Shown here: piece by piece, positions 1 to 10,655 of the stretch
Layout: every line of letters begins with the position of its first letter
Numbering within the stretch: the stretch's first letter is position 1
Source of the DNA: Candidatus Altimarinota bacterium
GTDB lineage: Bacteria > Patescibacteriota > Gracilibacteria > Absconditabacterales > Absconditicoccaceae
Length of the DNA: 51,590 nt
NCBI GenBank assembly: GCA_027046965.1
Contig: JALTWR010000010.1
Location: forward strand, 1 to 51,590
Direction of reading: 5' to 3'
Made by a program: the position numbers and the translations under genes
The notes under the pieces: model-generated
What the model was told of the DNA's origin: nothing
Databases searched by the model: none
Seen by the model: only the letters and a program-made list of their open reading frames with translations

Positions 1-25
1 CCCCCTGGGGGCTTTTCAATTATTC

Positions 26-54
26 TTGACAAATAACTTTTAAAATATTATTAT
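26..54 (+). promoter_or_regulatory. Putative promoter of candidate small RNA
   Basis: TTGACA at 26-31 and TATTAT at 49-54, 17 bases apart. It would start transcription about 8 bases downstream, at the base of the GGAGGGG stem of the candidate RNA. The first 17 bases of the window look like the end of an upstream terminator (GGGGGC followed by TTTT). Confidence 0.5.
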
Positions 55-60
55 TTTATA

Positions 61-170
61 TTGGAGGGGCCTTTAAAGTCCTACACCTCCTAAGTTTTTT
101 CACCAACTCTTCCAATTTGCTATACTGTCCCCCTCCAGTCCCCACTCGGGAAACCCGAGTGGGGTTTTAT
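61..170 (+). ncRNA. Candidate small structured RNA
   Basis: The segment lies between a good promoter and a strong terminator and has no credible reading frame. TGGAGGGG (62-69) pairs with CCCCTCCA (130-137) and would close a roughly 75-base RNA. GGAGG (63-67) can instead pair with CCTCC (86-90), which is followed by TAAGTTTTTT, so two exclusive folds are possible. It carries CACCTCCT (84-91), which resembles the 16S anti-Shine-Dalgarno sequence. I do not recognise a known family: no SRP, 6S or tmRNA hallmark is visible. It could also be a leader rather than a separate RNA. Confidence 0.4.
140..170 (+). terminator. Rho-independent terminator
   Basis: CCCCACTCGGG (140-150) pairs perfectly with CCCGAGTGGGG (154-164) around an AAA loop and is followed by TTTTATTATT. 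It separates the candidate small RNA from the clpB promoter region. Confidence 0.9.
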
Positions 171-223
171 TATTGTCTTAGCTTAAAATCTCTTGCATTT
201 CCAAAAATTTTGATTAATATGAT

Positions 224-250
224 TTAGCACTTTATTTGACAAGGTGCTAT
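224..250 (+). promoter_or_regulatory. CIRCE-like HrcA operator upstream of clpB
   Basis: TTAGCACTT-N9-AGGTGCTAT matches the CIRCE consensus TTAGCACTC-N9-GAGTGCTAA at 15 of 18 arm positions, with exactly nine spacer bases. A TATGAT at 218-223 just upstream could be the -10 box, so the operator would cover the transcription start, as is usual for HrcA targets. This suggests heat-shock repression of clpB. No hrcA gene is present in the window. Confidence 0.7.
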
Positions 251-290
251 AAAAATAAAGGAAAATTTAATTCTTTAAACTTAAAATAAA

Positions 291-2933
291 ATGCCAAATT
301 TCGAAATTTATACTACCAAAGCAGCTGAGGCTGTCCAACATGCTCATGATTTAGCATTAAATTCTCGTCACACGGTTATTGATGCCGGGCATTTGCTAAA
401 AGCGATGATGGAGCAAAAAGATGGCTACATTCCATTAATCTTTAAGCAGTTAGGGGTAGATCAAGCTCAGATAGAGCAAGCCTTATCTCAATATCTTGCT
501 CAAATACCAACAGCCACTGGTAATTACCAGATAGGTATTTCTCATGAGTTAAATAGAATTCTTACCGAAGCTGAACAGATTGCAAAATCTATGGGCGATC
601 AATATGTAACTACCGAGCATTTGCTTTTGGCTATGCTTAGGGGGCCATCTGATATTGCTAGATATGTATTGGCTCCTGCTGGAATTACTGAACAAAAGGT
701 AAAAGATGCCGTTAAGCAGATTAGAGGTGATAAAAAAGTTACTAGTCAAGATCCTGAAGTTAGTCTTGATGTTCTCAATAAATATGGAAGAGATCTTACC
801 AAAGAAGCTCAAGAAGGCAAGCTTGATCCGGTAATTGGGAGAGAAGATGAAATTAGGAGAACAATTCAAATATTATCTAGAAGGACCAAAAATAATCCTG
901 TATTGGTTGGTGATGCAGGTGTTGGTAAAACGGCTATTGTTGAATGATTAGCACAAAAGATTGTAAAGTGAGAGGTGCCTGATATCCTCAAGGATAAGAA
1001 AATTATTGCACTGGATATGTGATCTTTGATGGCAGGAACTAAGTATAGGGGCGAGTTTGAAGAAAGGCTCAAAGCTTTGATGGATGAACTTGAAAAATCT
1101 GAGGGTAAATTAATTCTTTTTATTGATGAGTTGCATACCATAGTAGGTGCAGGTAAGGCGGAAGGTAGTATGGATATGGGTAATATGATAAAGCCTGCAT
1201 TGGCTAGATGAACAATTAGAGTAATTGGAGCGACTACTCTTAATGAGTACCGTAAGTATATTGAAAAAGATCCCGCTCTTGAAAGGAGGTTTCAGCCTGT
1301 AATGGTAGATGAGCCTAGTAGAGAAGATGCTATAGCAATACTTAGAGGTATTAAAGACAGATACGAGGCACATCATGGTGTCAGGATTTCAGATGGGGCT
1401 GTGGTGGCTGCAGTAGATCTTTCTATTAAATATATTCCAGACAGACGTTTACCAGATAAGGCCATAGATTTGATTGATGAGGCAGCAGCTAGTGTAAAAA
1501 TGGGGCTTACTTCTATGCCGGAAGAACTTGTACAACTCGAAAAGAGAATTAGGCAGCTTGAAATCGAAAAAGAAGCTTTAAAGCTTGAACAAGGTAAAAA
1601 AGCTGAAGACAGAATTAAAATTATTGAAAAAGAACTTGCTAACTTAAAAGAGGAGTATAATAAATTAAAGCATGAATGGGAACAAGATAGACAGCTTTTG
1701 TTGGAAGCAAAAGAGTTAAAGGAACAGATCCAAAAGCTTGAGCATGAAGCTGAACTTGCCGAAAAGCAAACTGATTATAATAAAGTAGCAGAATTGAGAT
1801 ATGGTAAAATTCCTGAGCTTCAAAAAAAATTGGATGAAGTCGAAAAAAAGATAGAACAGGCAAAAAAGGAGGGTAGGTTGGTAATTAAAGATGTAGTGGA
1901 AGCGGAAGATGTGGCTAGTATTATAAGTAAATGGACTGGTATCCCTGTTAGCAAGCTAGTGGAATCTGAAAAAGAAAAATTAGTTCATCTTGAAGATTTT
2001 CTCAAGCAGAGAGTTGTTGGACAAGATCATGCCATCAAAATAGTAGCCAATGCTATTAGACGTGCTAGGGCTGGTCTCAAAGACCCCAATAGACCTATTG
2101 GTTCATTCCTTTTCCTTGGACCTACAGGTGTTGGTAAAACGGAACTTGCTAAAGCGTTGGCTGATTTCTTGTTTAATGATGAAAAAGCTATGATAAGGCT
2201 GGATATGTCTGAATATATGGAAAAGCATAGCGTGTCTAAGCTTATAGGTAGTCCTCCAGGGTATGTTGGGCATGAGGAAGGAGGTCAGCTAACTGAAGCG
2301 GTAAGGCGTAGACCTTATAGTGTGATTTTGCTCGATGAGGTAGAAAAAGCCCATCATGATGTATTTAATATTTTGCTTCAAATTTTGGATGATGGTAGGC
2401 TTACAGATAGCAAGGGAAGAACTGTTGATTTTAAAAATACGGTAATAATTATGACCTCCAATCTTGGTTCAGATATTATTATGGATAAATTAAAGCCTTT
2501 GATGGATGATCCGAAGGTTGATGAAGATGCACTTCATAAGATGAGAGAGGAAGTTGAAAAAGAGTTAAATGAGAAGGTAATACCTAGATTTTTTAGACCA
2601 GAATTTATCAATAGGCTTGATGATGTGGTGGTATTCAATCCACTTTCAAACAAGGTATTGAGGGATATTGTCGATATTCAACTTCGCAGATATCAGCAAA
2701 TGTTGGAAAAAGATAGAGATATTAAGTTAGAGGTTACAGATAAAGCCAAAGATTTCTTGGCGAGGGTTTGATGGGATCCAGTATTTGGTGCTAGACCTTT
2801 GAAAAGAGCTATCCAAAGGTATTTGCTTGATGAGCTCGCCTTAGAAATTTTGGAGGGAAAAGTCAAGGAGGGAGATATAGTTATTGTAGACTATGATGAT
2901 AAAAAGGATAGATTGATATTCAAAAAAAAATAA
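291..2933 (+). CDS. clpB: ATP-dependent chaperone ClpB
   Basis: This is the Hsp100 disaggregase that works with DnaK to pull polypeptides out of aggregates. It has 880 residues, close to the usual 860. Domains in order: Clp N domain (1-145), first AAA+ module with Walker A GDAGVGKT at 207-214 and Walker B DE at 279-280, a long charged coiled-coil M domain (about 410-530) which distinguishes ClpB from ClpA/C, and a second AAA+ module with Walker A GPTGVGKT at 610-617. Five in-frame TGA codons (945, 969, 1020, 1209, 2769) sit where ClpB has conserved glycines, for example after KTAIVE and in ALDMG. A CIRCE-like operator lies upstream and a terminator follows directly. The ATG has no Shine-Dalgarno sequence. 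Confidence 0.97.
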
Positions 2934-2961
2934 GAGGGGAGGCCTAGTGTCTCCCTTTTTT
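2934..2961 (+). terminator. Terminator after clpB
   Basis: GGGAG (2937-2941) pairs with CTCCC (2951-2955), extended by A/G-T pairs, and runs into a stretch of seven or more T. It starts right after the clpB stop codon. Confidence 0.75.
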
Positions 2962-2982
2962 ATATTTTAAAAATTTAAGTAT

Positions 2983-3306
2983 ATGAAGGTCTTAGATGAA
3001 AAAAATTTAAAATGGAAAATCGTGGAGACCAAGACTTGAGCAAAGCTTATTGTAATTGAGAATACTCCGGAACATTTTTGGATTGAGCAAAATCCTTTGA
3101 AGGATAGCAAATACGGAGTGGCCTACAGACAGCTAAAAGAGCTTTATCCTGATCTTTATCTTTTTTGGGAGGTAAAAGATTGAAGATTTACAGGGAGACT
3201 TAAGATAGAGATGATAACCAATAAAAAGGTTATGGATAAATTTATTGAGAGTCTATTGGGAAATAAAAATTTTATGAAATACAAAGATATTGAATCCAAT
3301 GAGTAA
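2983..3306 (+). CDS. Hypothetical protein, 107 aa
   Basis: A small soluble protein of 107 residues with two TGA-encoded glycines. It is rich in charged and aromatic residues (a WKIVETKTG start and an LFWEVKDG segment), with no membrane segment or signal peptide. I do not recognise the family. The gene sits alone after the clpB terminator, and its TAA lies one base before the stop of the convergent L,D-transpeptidase gene. The start ATG follows an A/T-rich stretch with no Shine-Dalgarno sequence. That it is real rests on the open frame once TGA is read through and on the tidy fit between its neighbours. Confidence 0.65.
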
Positions 3307-3307
3307 T

Positions 3308-4006
3308 TTAATCCCGGTAGATTCTAACAGGTATTTTGGCATTGGCAGGTATCATTTCAAATAATTTTTTTGCATATATTCCAGGAAGCCTTATACATCC
3401 ATGGGAATTGGGTGTTCAATCTGTGTATCCCATATGAATAAAATATCATCATTCTCCAAGGTAGATTGACCATGGCATAGGACCGGGGAAGGATTGAGAG
3501 ATGTATGCTTTTTCTTTGAAGTCTGTTTTGAATGCTCGGAAAGGAGTTTGATGATTTGAATCTCACGGAGAAGCCAATGAGGCTAGCTTTATCTCTTCTC
3601 CTTCAAAATAAAACAAATAAAAAAGACCTTGATAAGACAATACTACTATTTCATTTTTAAAACTTTTTAATCTTTGGGCCTTGGTAATTGCTCATTTGGG
3701 AATATTTGGATGAATATTTGGAAAGTTGTTGATATATATGTCTTCTCCTTGTTTGATAGCTTGGTAACAGGTTTGGAGAGCTGCATTTTTCTCTCAACAT
3801 ATTTCTAAACTTAAAACCAATATCAATCTTTCTTTACTCCATCAGTGTTTGCGAGCATAATCAAGCCGAGTGACTATTATGTCTTCTCAAAGGAAATCAT
3901 AAATGTTTTGTTTTTGGGCAAAGATTTCTCTAGCTAGAGCAGATAATTCTCCTTTAAGTTTTGATATTTGTTCTTCTCTTTTTTCGGGTGTTAGCCTATT
4001 GGCCAT
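3308..4006 (-). CDS. L,D-transpeptidase (YkuD family)
   Basis: The carboxy-terminal part carries the YkuD signature: a histidine at 191 (YFIHMG) followed by NSHGCIRLPG with the catalytic cysteine at 204 and Arg206. Such enzymes form 3-3 peptidoglycan cross-links or attach proteins to the wall. The protein has 232 residues. The first about 110 residues are helical and charged, with no signal peptide or membrane anchor, which is odd for a wall enzyme. Its start overlaps the end of the upstream unknown gene by 11 bases, so the two are translated together. Eight in-frame TGA codons are read as glycine, including two in a row at the LGEGGYF segment. Confidence 0.88.
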
Positions 4007-4685
4007 TGGAATTTAAAATTTGATTAATAAAGTTTTCATATTTTGAAGCCAAGCAGGGGTCTATTTGCTGAAGCCTGTTTAGTAATTGTTGTAATCTTTG
4101 TTGGGCTGCATCATGTTTTGATCAAGGAGACAAGATATTTAACAATAGTTGCTTTAATCAATTTATAACTTTAGCAGTGGAGACCGGGTGTTTTGGCGCT
4201 GGTTTGGGTTTCTCAATTTTGACGTTGTAGGAAGTTCTAACTTTGTTGGAAGGAGTGATGGTTATTTTTAATCCTTCTTTTCTCCCTTCATATACTATTT
4301 TTATAATAATTTTTATAATATTTTGTCATATTTCATTAGCTAATCTAGAGGTATACATTTGAAATTCTTTACCCATTAATTCATTAAGTATCTCAGATAG
4401 ATTTGGTGGTTCTAATAGTTGTATCAAAAAAGGAGCATAAGATTGTATCTCATATGGAGCTATATTTAATATTAAACTTTCTCACTCTTTTTGATATCCA
4501 ATAACTGCCCTTGCTATTTTCCCCTCTCAAGGAGTTTCTTGTACTAGAGATATATCGCCCTTTCATGAGTTTATGGGATCTATCTCTATTTGATAGCTAG
4601 GTGAGGAAGGCTCTCTTTCTAACATATTTGTGATGGCAGATATCGCTAAATCTTTTAAATTATACTTGTAAACAACTAAAAACAC
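3996..4685 (-). CDS. Hypothetical protein, partner of the L,D-transpeptidase
   Basis: About 229 residues from a GTG start at 4685, or 209 from the ATG at 4625; neither start has a Shine-Dalgarno sequence, and I chose the longer because the extra residues form a plausible helix. There is an acidic amino-terminal domain, a central basic stretch (about 125-155, rich in Ile and Lys), a proline-rich linker (KPKPAPKHP) and a glutamine-rich helical tail. No signal peptide or family is recognised. The stop codon lies inside the start of the L,D-transpeptidase gene, so the pair form one operon divergent from gyrA. Confidence 0.7.
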
Positions 4686-4688
4686 AAA

Positions 4689-4716
4689 TTGAAACTAGCT
4701 TTTAAATTCTTAAACT
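4689..4716 (+). promoter_or_regulatory. Putative gyrA operon promoter
   Basis: TTGAAA (4689-4694) and TAAACT (4711-4716) with a 16-base spacer, about 40 bases upstream of the gyrA ATG. The spacing matches the other promoters in the window. Confidence 0.45.
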
Positions 4717-4754
4717 AGAGTTGGTAGTTTTTTATTTTGGTTTAACAAAAGTAG

Positions 4755-7196
4755 ATGAGTGAGCAAGTTCAGACAAGAGAGATAGTTTTTCCAAAGCCTA
4801 TTGAGGATGAAATTAAGCAATCATACATAGATTATGCGATGTCTGTAATTGTTTCTCGTGCATTGCCAGATGTACGTGATGGGCTTAAGCCTGTGCAAAG
4901 AAGAATACTTTATGCTATGTATAGAGAGGGACTTTTGAGCAACAAAAAGCATGCTAAATCCGCTGCTGTGGTAGGGGAGGTGTTAAAAAAATATCACCCT
5001 CATTGAGATAGTAGTGTGTATGATGCTATGGTCAGGATGGCTCAGCCTTGGAATCTTAGATATCCTTTGATAGATTGACAGGGGAATTTCGGCTCTATTG
5101 ATGGGGATTGACCAGCTGCTCAGAGATATACTGAAGCTCGTCTTACTCCTATTGCTGAAGAGATGCTTCAGGATATAGATTTGGACACTGTAGATTGGCA
5201 AGATAATTATGATTGAAGCACCAAGGAGCCTAAATTTTTGCCTACTAAGTTTCCCAATCATTTGGCCAATGGTACTATGGGTATTGCAGTGGGGATGGCT
5301 ACTAACATGGCTCCCCATAATCTGGGGGAGGTTATAGATGCTCTTAAACTTTTGCTTAGAAATCAGAATGCTGATATTGAAGATATAATGCAAATTATCA
5401 AAGGCCCAGATTTCCCAACTGGAGGTATCATTTTTGATCCTGAGCAAATCAAACAGGTATACGCCAAATGAAAAGGTGGGATAATAGTACGTGGTAAAGT
5501 TCATATTGAAAAAGTAAAAGGTCATGATGTAATAGTGATAGATGAGCTTCCATATCAAGTAAACAAAGCATCTTTGGTTAGTAAGATATGACTTTTGATA
5601 CAACAAAAAAGGCTTGAATGAGTAGCGGACATCACTGACGAATCAAATAGAGATCAAATTAGGATAAGTATTACTTTAAAAAGAGGAGTTGATCCTCAAA
5701 ATATTTTGACTTTGCTTTACAAATACACTGATCTGCAAACTACTTTTAATATTAATAATGTCATTTTAATTGAATGAGGCTTGCAGCCAGCTCTTTTGAA
5801 TATCAAAGATTTGCTTTGGGAGTTCTTGCAATTTAGAAGAGAGGTGGTTTTACGTAGGTCTAAATATTTGCTTCAAAAAGCTCAAGATAGATTACATATT
5901 TTAGAAGGGCTCAAAAAAGCCATAGATATATTGGACGATGTAATAGCAACTATCAGGGCATCTCAGACTAGGTCCGAGGCCAAAGAGCAGTTGATGAAAA
6001 AGTTTGAATTCACTGATCCTCAAGCAGAGTATATTTTGATGCTTAGATTGCAGACTTTGGTTGGTATGGAGCTTCAAAAAATTTTGGACGAGATTGAGCA
6101 AAGGCAAGCAGAGATTGCTAAGCTGGAGGATATTATCAACAATCCTGCTTCGTTGGATAAAGTGGTTGAACAAGAATTTGATTATATCAAAGATAAATAT
6201 GCTGATGCTAGGAGGACAGAGGTTGTAGATGATGAGACTGTTTATGATCTTGAGTCTAGAATTAAAAAACTTAAGTCAGCAAAAGACGCTTTTAAGGAAA
6301 AGGTTATTTTGCATGTTGACTCACAATTTGGAATAAGGGTTTTGTATCAATCTAGGATAAATATTATACCTGAACATACTTTAGAGATTATTCATACCCA
6401 TAATCAGGATAAGCTTATAGTAATTACATCCAAAGGAGAGATAATTAGCAAGCGTCTTAAGGATTTAGGAAGTTTTACGATCAAATCTAATCCTTTGGAT
6501 CTCAAAGAAAAGTTTGAATTAGAAGGGGATATTGTTTATGTGGGTACATTGGAAAAAAAGTTTGATTATATTGTGATGTTGACCAATCAAAATAATATCA
6601 AAAAAGTCACCAAACAACTAGTTGCCAGTCTTAAAAAAACACCAACTAAAATCATGAAGCTGGCAGAATGAGAAAAAATAATCAAGGCAATAGATGTAAA
6701 TGAATGAGATACAATAGTAATAATTACTAAAAAGGGTATGATTTTGCTCTTTAAAGAAAAGCATATCAGAGCTTCAGGTAAAGTTGCTTGATGAGTAAAA
6801 GCAATAGATTTGGAAGCAGGAGATGAAGTGGCAGATATGACCAAAAATCAGGGAGAGATGTTCGTGTTTGTTCATAGTCAAAAAGGTGGTAAACTTATAG
6901 CTCTGGAAGATCTCAAAGAGCAAAAGAGAGCACAACGTGGATTGGTAGCGACAACTCTCAAAGAAAATGAAGAACTTAGAGGAGTGTTGAGTATTGATGA
7001 TGGAGCGATAACTTTGAGATACAAAGATTGAGCACTTTGAAAGATTCATTCTAATGATGTGAAACTTAAAAATAGATATACGCCATTGGATCAAATTTCT
7101 GAAAAAGAGGTGGAGAGTGTTTTTAGACCTTGGGAGGAAAAAGATAATCGTTTATTTGAGGACAACAAAAAGGAGTGAGAGGAGGCACTAAATTAA
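4755..7196 (+). CDS. gyrA: DNA gyrase subunit A
   Basis: Type IIA topoisomerase breakage-reunion subunit, 813 residues. The quinolone-resistance region [19 protein letters not shown] is intact, and the catalytic tyrosine is Tyr125 in [11 protein letters not shown] GyrA/ParC beta-pinwheel follows the coiled-coil gate. The GyrA box appears as QKRAQRG (723-729), degenerate relative to QRRGGKG, so ParC cannot be fully excluded; I favour GyrA because a box-like motif is present. Several TGA codons encode conserved glycines, such as HPHG (5004) and the DGQGNFG and DGDG segments. It leads a tight cluster with murD 16 bases downstream. Confidence 0.93.
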
Positions 7197-7212
7197 ATCT
7201 TATATAACAAAG

Positions 7213-8460
7213 ATGATACTAATATGGGGTAAAGGTAGGGTATGAGAAGGTATAAGAGATTTTTTGAACTATTTTTGAATTGAGTATGAGATAGTTGATG
7301 ACAAGGATTGCTTGGACAGATGAAGATTGACAACAGAGTGTATATGAAGTTTAGAAGAGACAGAGTGGATTATTCCATCTCCTTGAGTGCCTTCCCACCA
7401 TGCTCTTTATAGCAATTTTAGAGAAAAATTGGTTTGAGAGCTCGATTTGGTGTGGGATATATTGCAAAAACATAATTTGGATAATAGATTTCGTTTTGTT
7501 TGAGTTACTGGGACAGATTGAAAATCTACAGTTTCTCATTTGATACATCAAGGACTTGAAAGATTATGAAAAAAAGCGTTTTTGGCTGGCAATTTTGATG
7601 TACCTTTTGCAAGAGCCATTTTAAATAATTTGGACAGCTGAGGGATTGGTGTTGTGGAAGTATCATCTTTTATGGCATATTTGATTAAACAAATACCTTT
7701 TGAAATAGTGGCCTGGACAAATTTTGCAGTAGATCATTTAGATTGGCATAGAGATTTAAAGGATTATTTTGAGGCTAAGGTTAACTTGGCAAATAGGGCA
7801 CAAAGGGTCCTAACCTGATTTGACTTGGAACAAGTAGCTAAAGAACTGGGTGTTGATATTAGCTATTTGCAGTGGCAAAGAGTGGATGAGGAGAGCTTAA
7901 ATATAGCAAATCCTTTCCTTGTGGGGCAGCATAATCAAAAAAATCTAGCTTTGGCTGGTGCAGTTTTACAAGGTTTGGGATTTGAATTAGATCATATCAA
8001 AAAAGCCCTTTCCCCTATCAAAGGCTTACCTCATAGAATTGAGTTTGTGGGACAAACTGATTGGGGGGCAAAAGTTTGGGATGATGGCAAGTCTACCACT
8101 CCTCAGGCTTTATGAGCAGCTCTTGGTGCGATGGAGGATAGAGTTGTTCTTATAGCTTGATGATATGACAAAGGCGCAGATTTTGAGATATTAAAAGATC
8201 TATTCAAAAGTAAGGTATCCTTTGGAGTTTTCTTGTGACAAACATCTTCTAGATTTGCTAAGATTTTTGATCAATTAGGCATCAAGTATGTAATTGTCAA
8301 TAGCATGGAGGAAGCTGTGAATAGAGCATTAGATTATTCTCATCAAAATTGAGTAAATAACATTTTGTTCTCTCCTGCTTGTGCAAGTTTTGATATGTTC
8401 AAAAACCGGAAAGATAGAGTTGAAAAATTCCTTAAAGCGGTTAAAAACTCATTAAATTAG
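7213..8460 (+). CDS. murD: UDP-N-acetylmuramoyl-L-alanine--D-glutamate ligase
   Basis: A cytoplasmic Mur ligase that adds D-glutamate to UDP-MurNAc-L-Ala during peptidoglycan precursor synthesis. It has 415 residues. The ATP loop reads GVTGTDGKST, the central domain has EVSSFM and WTNFAVDHLDWH, and the carboxy-terminal domain contains the MurD-typical SPACASFDMFKN. The residue after FKN is a CGG codon (residue 399), where MurD proteins have Phe or Tyr, consistent with CGG as Trp. Translation starts 16 bases after gyrA and the gene is followed at 22 bases by the pseudopilin gene, so the three probably form one transcript. Confidence 0.93.
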
Positions 8461-8482
8461 GTTTATTAATAACTTAAATAAA

Positions 8483-10525
8483 ATGAAAAAGATTTTTAGG
8501 GGGTTTACATTGGTGGAGCTAATAGTGGTGATAGCAATATTGGCGATATTGGCTATAACAAGTTTTGTGGTGTTGAGCCAGTGGTTTGTAAAGAGTAGGA
8601 ATATAAGGAGAGTAGCTGATTTGCAGTGACTAAAGACAGCATTGAATAGTTATTATTATAGTAATTTTAAGTATCCTATGCCAGGAGAGGCGATAGAAAT
8701 AAGGGATGAGAATGATGAGGTGATATGATATCAGTGACTATTTGATGAGAGTGTATGAGGTCAGATGAGAGAGGTAACGAAGGTGCCACAGGATCCATTG
8801 GACAAAGAATATTATGGATATAGCATTTTGGTAAAAAATGGAGAGTGATACGAGTTAGTGGCATTTTTGGAGGTAGTGGATACTAATTTGTTGTGAGGAG
8901 TGGATAAAGCATATGCGATAAGTTTGAGTAGTAGGGTACCGTATGTGATAGGAGAATATCAAGAGAAATGAGATTTTCATTTGAAGCCATTGACGTTTAT
9001 TCATCCAGATTATGGAGTGATAACAAGCCTGATACTCTGAAGTGGATGATATGTGAAGATAGACACAAATACATTGACGTGATATGAGAGTAGTGGATGA
9101 GTGGTATGAGGTGTAAATGTGGAGTGATGAGAGTTTTGGGTGGCAGATGTGATAGAAATATATCCGTCGGGAGTAATAGATCCTAATCAGGTTTCTCAAG
9201 CATTGCCAGTAGTTGGCGGAGTAAGCTCTTCTACAGTTTCTACACAAGCCAGTGGTTATATGTGGTTAATTACTTGAGGTGGGTATGATCGGGTTACCTC
9301 TAATATAGCTTATGACAATGGTTTTGTGTATGTGGTTTGAAACGTTCGAGGAGATGATAATATAAATAGCGGGTTTGTTGCCAAGTTGGATATGTCTACG
9401 GCTGTTCCTACTCCTGTACGAGTGACATATATTAGTGGGGTAGAACTAAAGAAGGTAGTTCCGTATCCATGAGGATGAGATTTGTTTGTTTTTTGAAATA
9501 CTCAATGAGGATATTTTGCTAGTGAATTATCGGATATATTTGTCTCTAGATTGGATTCTAATTGAAATATATTATGGCAAAAGGCGTTAGGAGATGCGGG
9601 TACAGATATTTACGAAAATCTATTTAGTGATGCAGCGCGGTTTGGAGAAGGAGACTTGTTTATATTGGGCTATACAACAAGTTCTACAGCCAATAAAGAT
9701 GGTAGGAGGATGTTAGTTCATCTTGACTTGTTAGGAAATCATCTTTTGAAGAGGTATTTGGGTAGTTGATGAAACTTCCAACCTGAATATCTTAAGGCAG
9801 ATAACTTGAATTTTCGTCTATATTTGGCATGAAATACTACTATAGCTCCTTTTGGTTATAAAGATATGTTTTGGTGAGAAATTAGTACAACTTGATTGAT
9901 GCTTTGGGCAAGACATTTTTGAAGCTGAGGAGAGAGTTATTCTTTAGGGTCAGTGGAAGTATATAATAATGAGGGTCTATTAACCTATAGATCTCCTCAA
10001 TATATAAACATAATCTCAGACAATAAAACTTCTTTTGATCAGAAGCTTATTTCAGGATGAACCGCTTATTATTCATTCCAAATGACTACCCTTGTTAGTA
10101 ACAGCTCTTATTATTGGTGAGGTAGATTAGAACTGGCTTCGAAATGAACCTGTTATTGAGTTGTATTTGAAAAAGATTTAGCTAATTGAATTATCCGAGC
10201 AAAGAGATTAGGGGGAGAGGTGTTATTGGTTGATAATATGGTTAAATTATCTAATGGTAGCATAGTTGGAATTGGAAATTGAGGTGTGCTTTTTATAACT
10301 CAACAAAACTGAGGAGCTTGATTTGATGAAAGTGGCCTATATACAGTGCAAGTAGATAATTTAACATGATGAGATATGGATGTTAATCAAATAGAGCAAT
10401 CTACTCGGTCGGACGATATCCCTCCTACCTTAAATACGAATTTGCCATATTCAATAGGATCTTTTTCTCTGGAGACTTTGAATGAGGTGGATTCTTCTAC
10501 GTGTCCAGTGATATTGCCATTTTAA
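8483..10525 (+). CDS. Large type IV pseudopilin with beta-propeller domain
   Basis: 680 residues. The amino terminus is a type III prepilin signal: GFTLVELIVV with the glycine-phenylalanine cleavage site and glutamate at +5, followed by a hydrophobic helix. A globular pilin domain of about 230 residues follows, nearly identical in DNA to that of the gene at 19402. The rest (about 250-650) contains repeats of the type G-N-I-L-W-Q-K-A-L-G and G-L-M-L-W-A-R-H-F-G, as in SBBP beta-propellers. The third copy has CGA where the other two have Trp (codon 10196). It is probably displayed on a pilus or secretion pseudopilus and binds something with the propeller. Translation starts 22 bases after murD. 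Confidence 0.85.
8684..8733 (+). repeat. 50-base identity with 19621-19670
   Basis: This stretch is identical to 19621-19670 within the pilin domains of the two large pseudopilin genes. The surrounding pilin-encoding DNA (about 8500-9150 and 19420-20090) is also highly similar. It points to recent duplication or gene conversion of the stalk-coding region. Confidence 0.85.
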
Positions 10526-10603
10526 AGCGAATTCTTCTAGGTGGCCAAGGGGAGCTTTTTAGATTTTGGGAGTGGTAGGATTGCCGACTATTAAATTGAA
10601 AAA

Positions 10604-10638
10604 AAACATTAAACCATTATTGTAATGTATGTTTTATT
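10604..10638 (+). terminator. Weak terminator-like hairpin
   Basis: AAACATTA (10604-10611) pairs with TAATGT-TGTTT (10623-10634, one bulged base) followed by TATT. It lies between the pseudopilin gene and proS. The A/T-only stem makes it weak. Confidence 0.3.
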
Positions 10639-10655
10639 AGTGACAGTAAACATTT

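Noticed and set aside
945-1211. clpB broken by several stop codons (pseudogene or frameshift)
   Set aside because: The interruptions are all TGA, stay in frame and match conserved glycines, so they are sense codons here.
4983-5606. A 207-residue minus-strand open frame inside gyrA
   Set aside because: It lies wholly antisense to a highly conserved gene and has no recognisable motif; a shadow frame.
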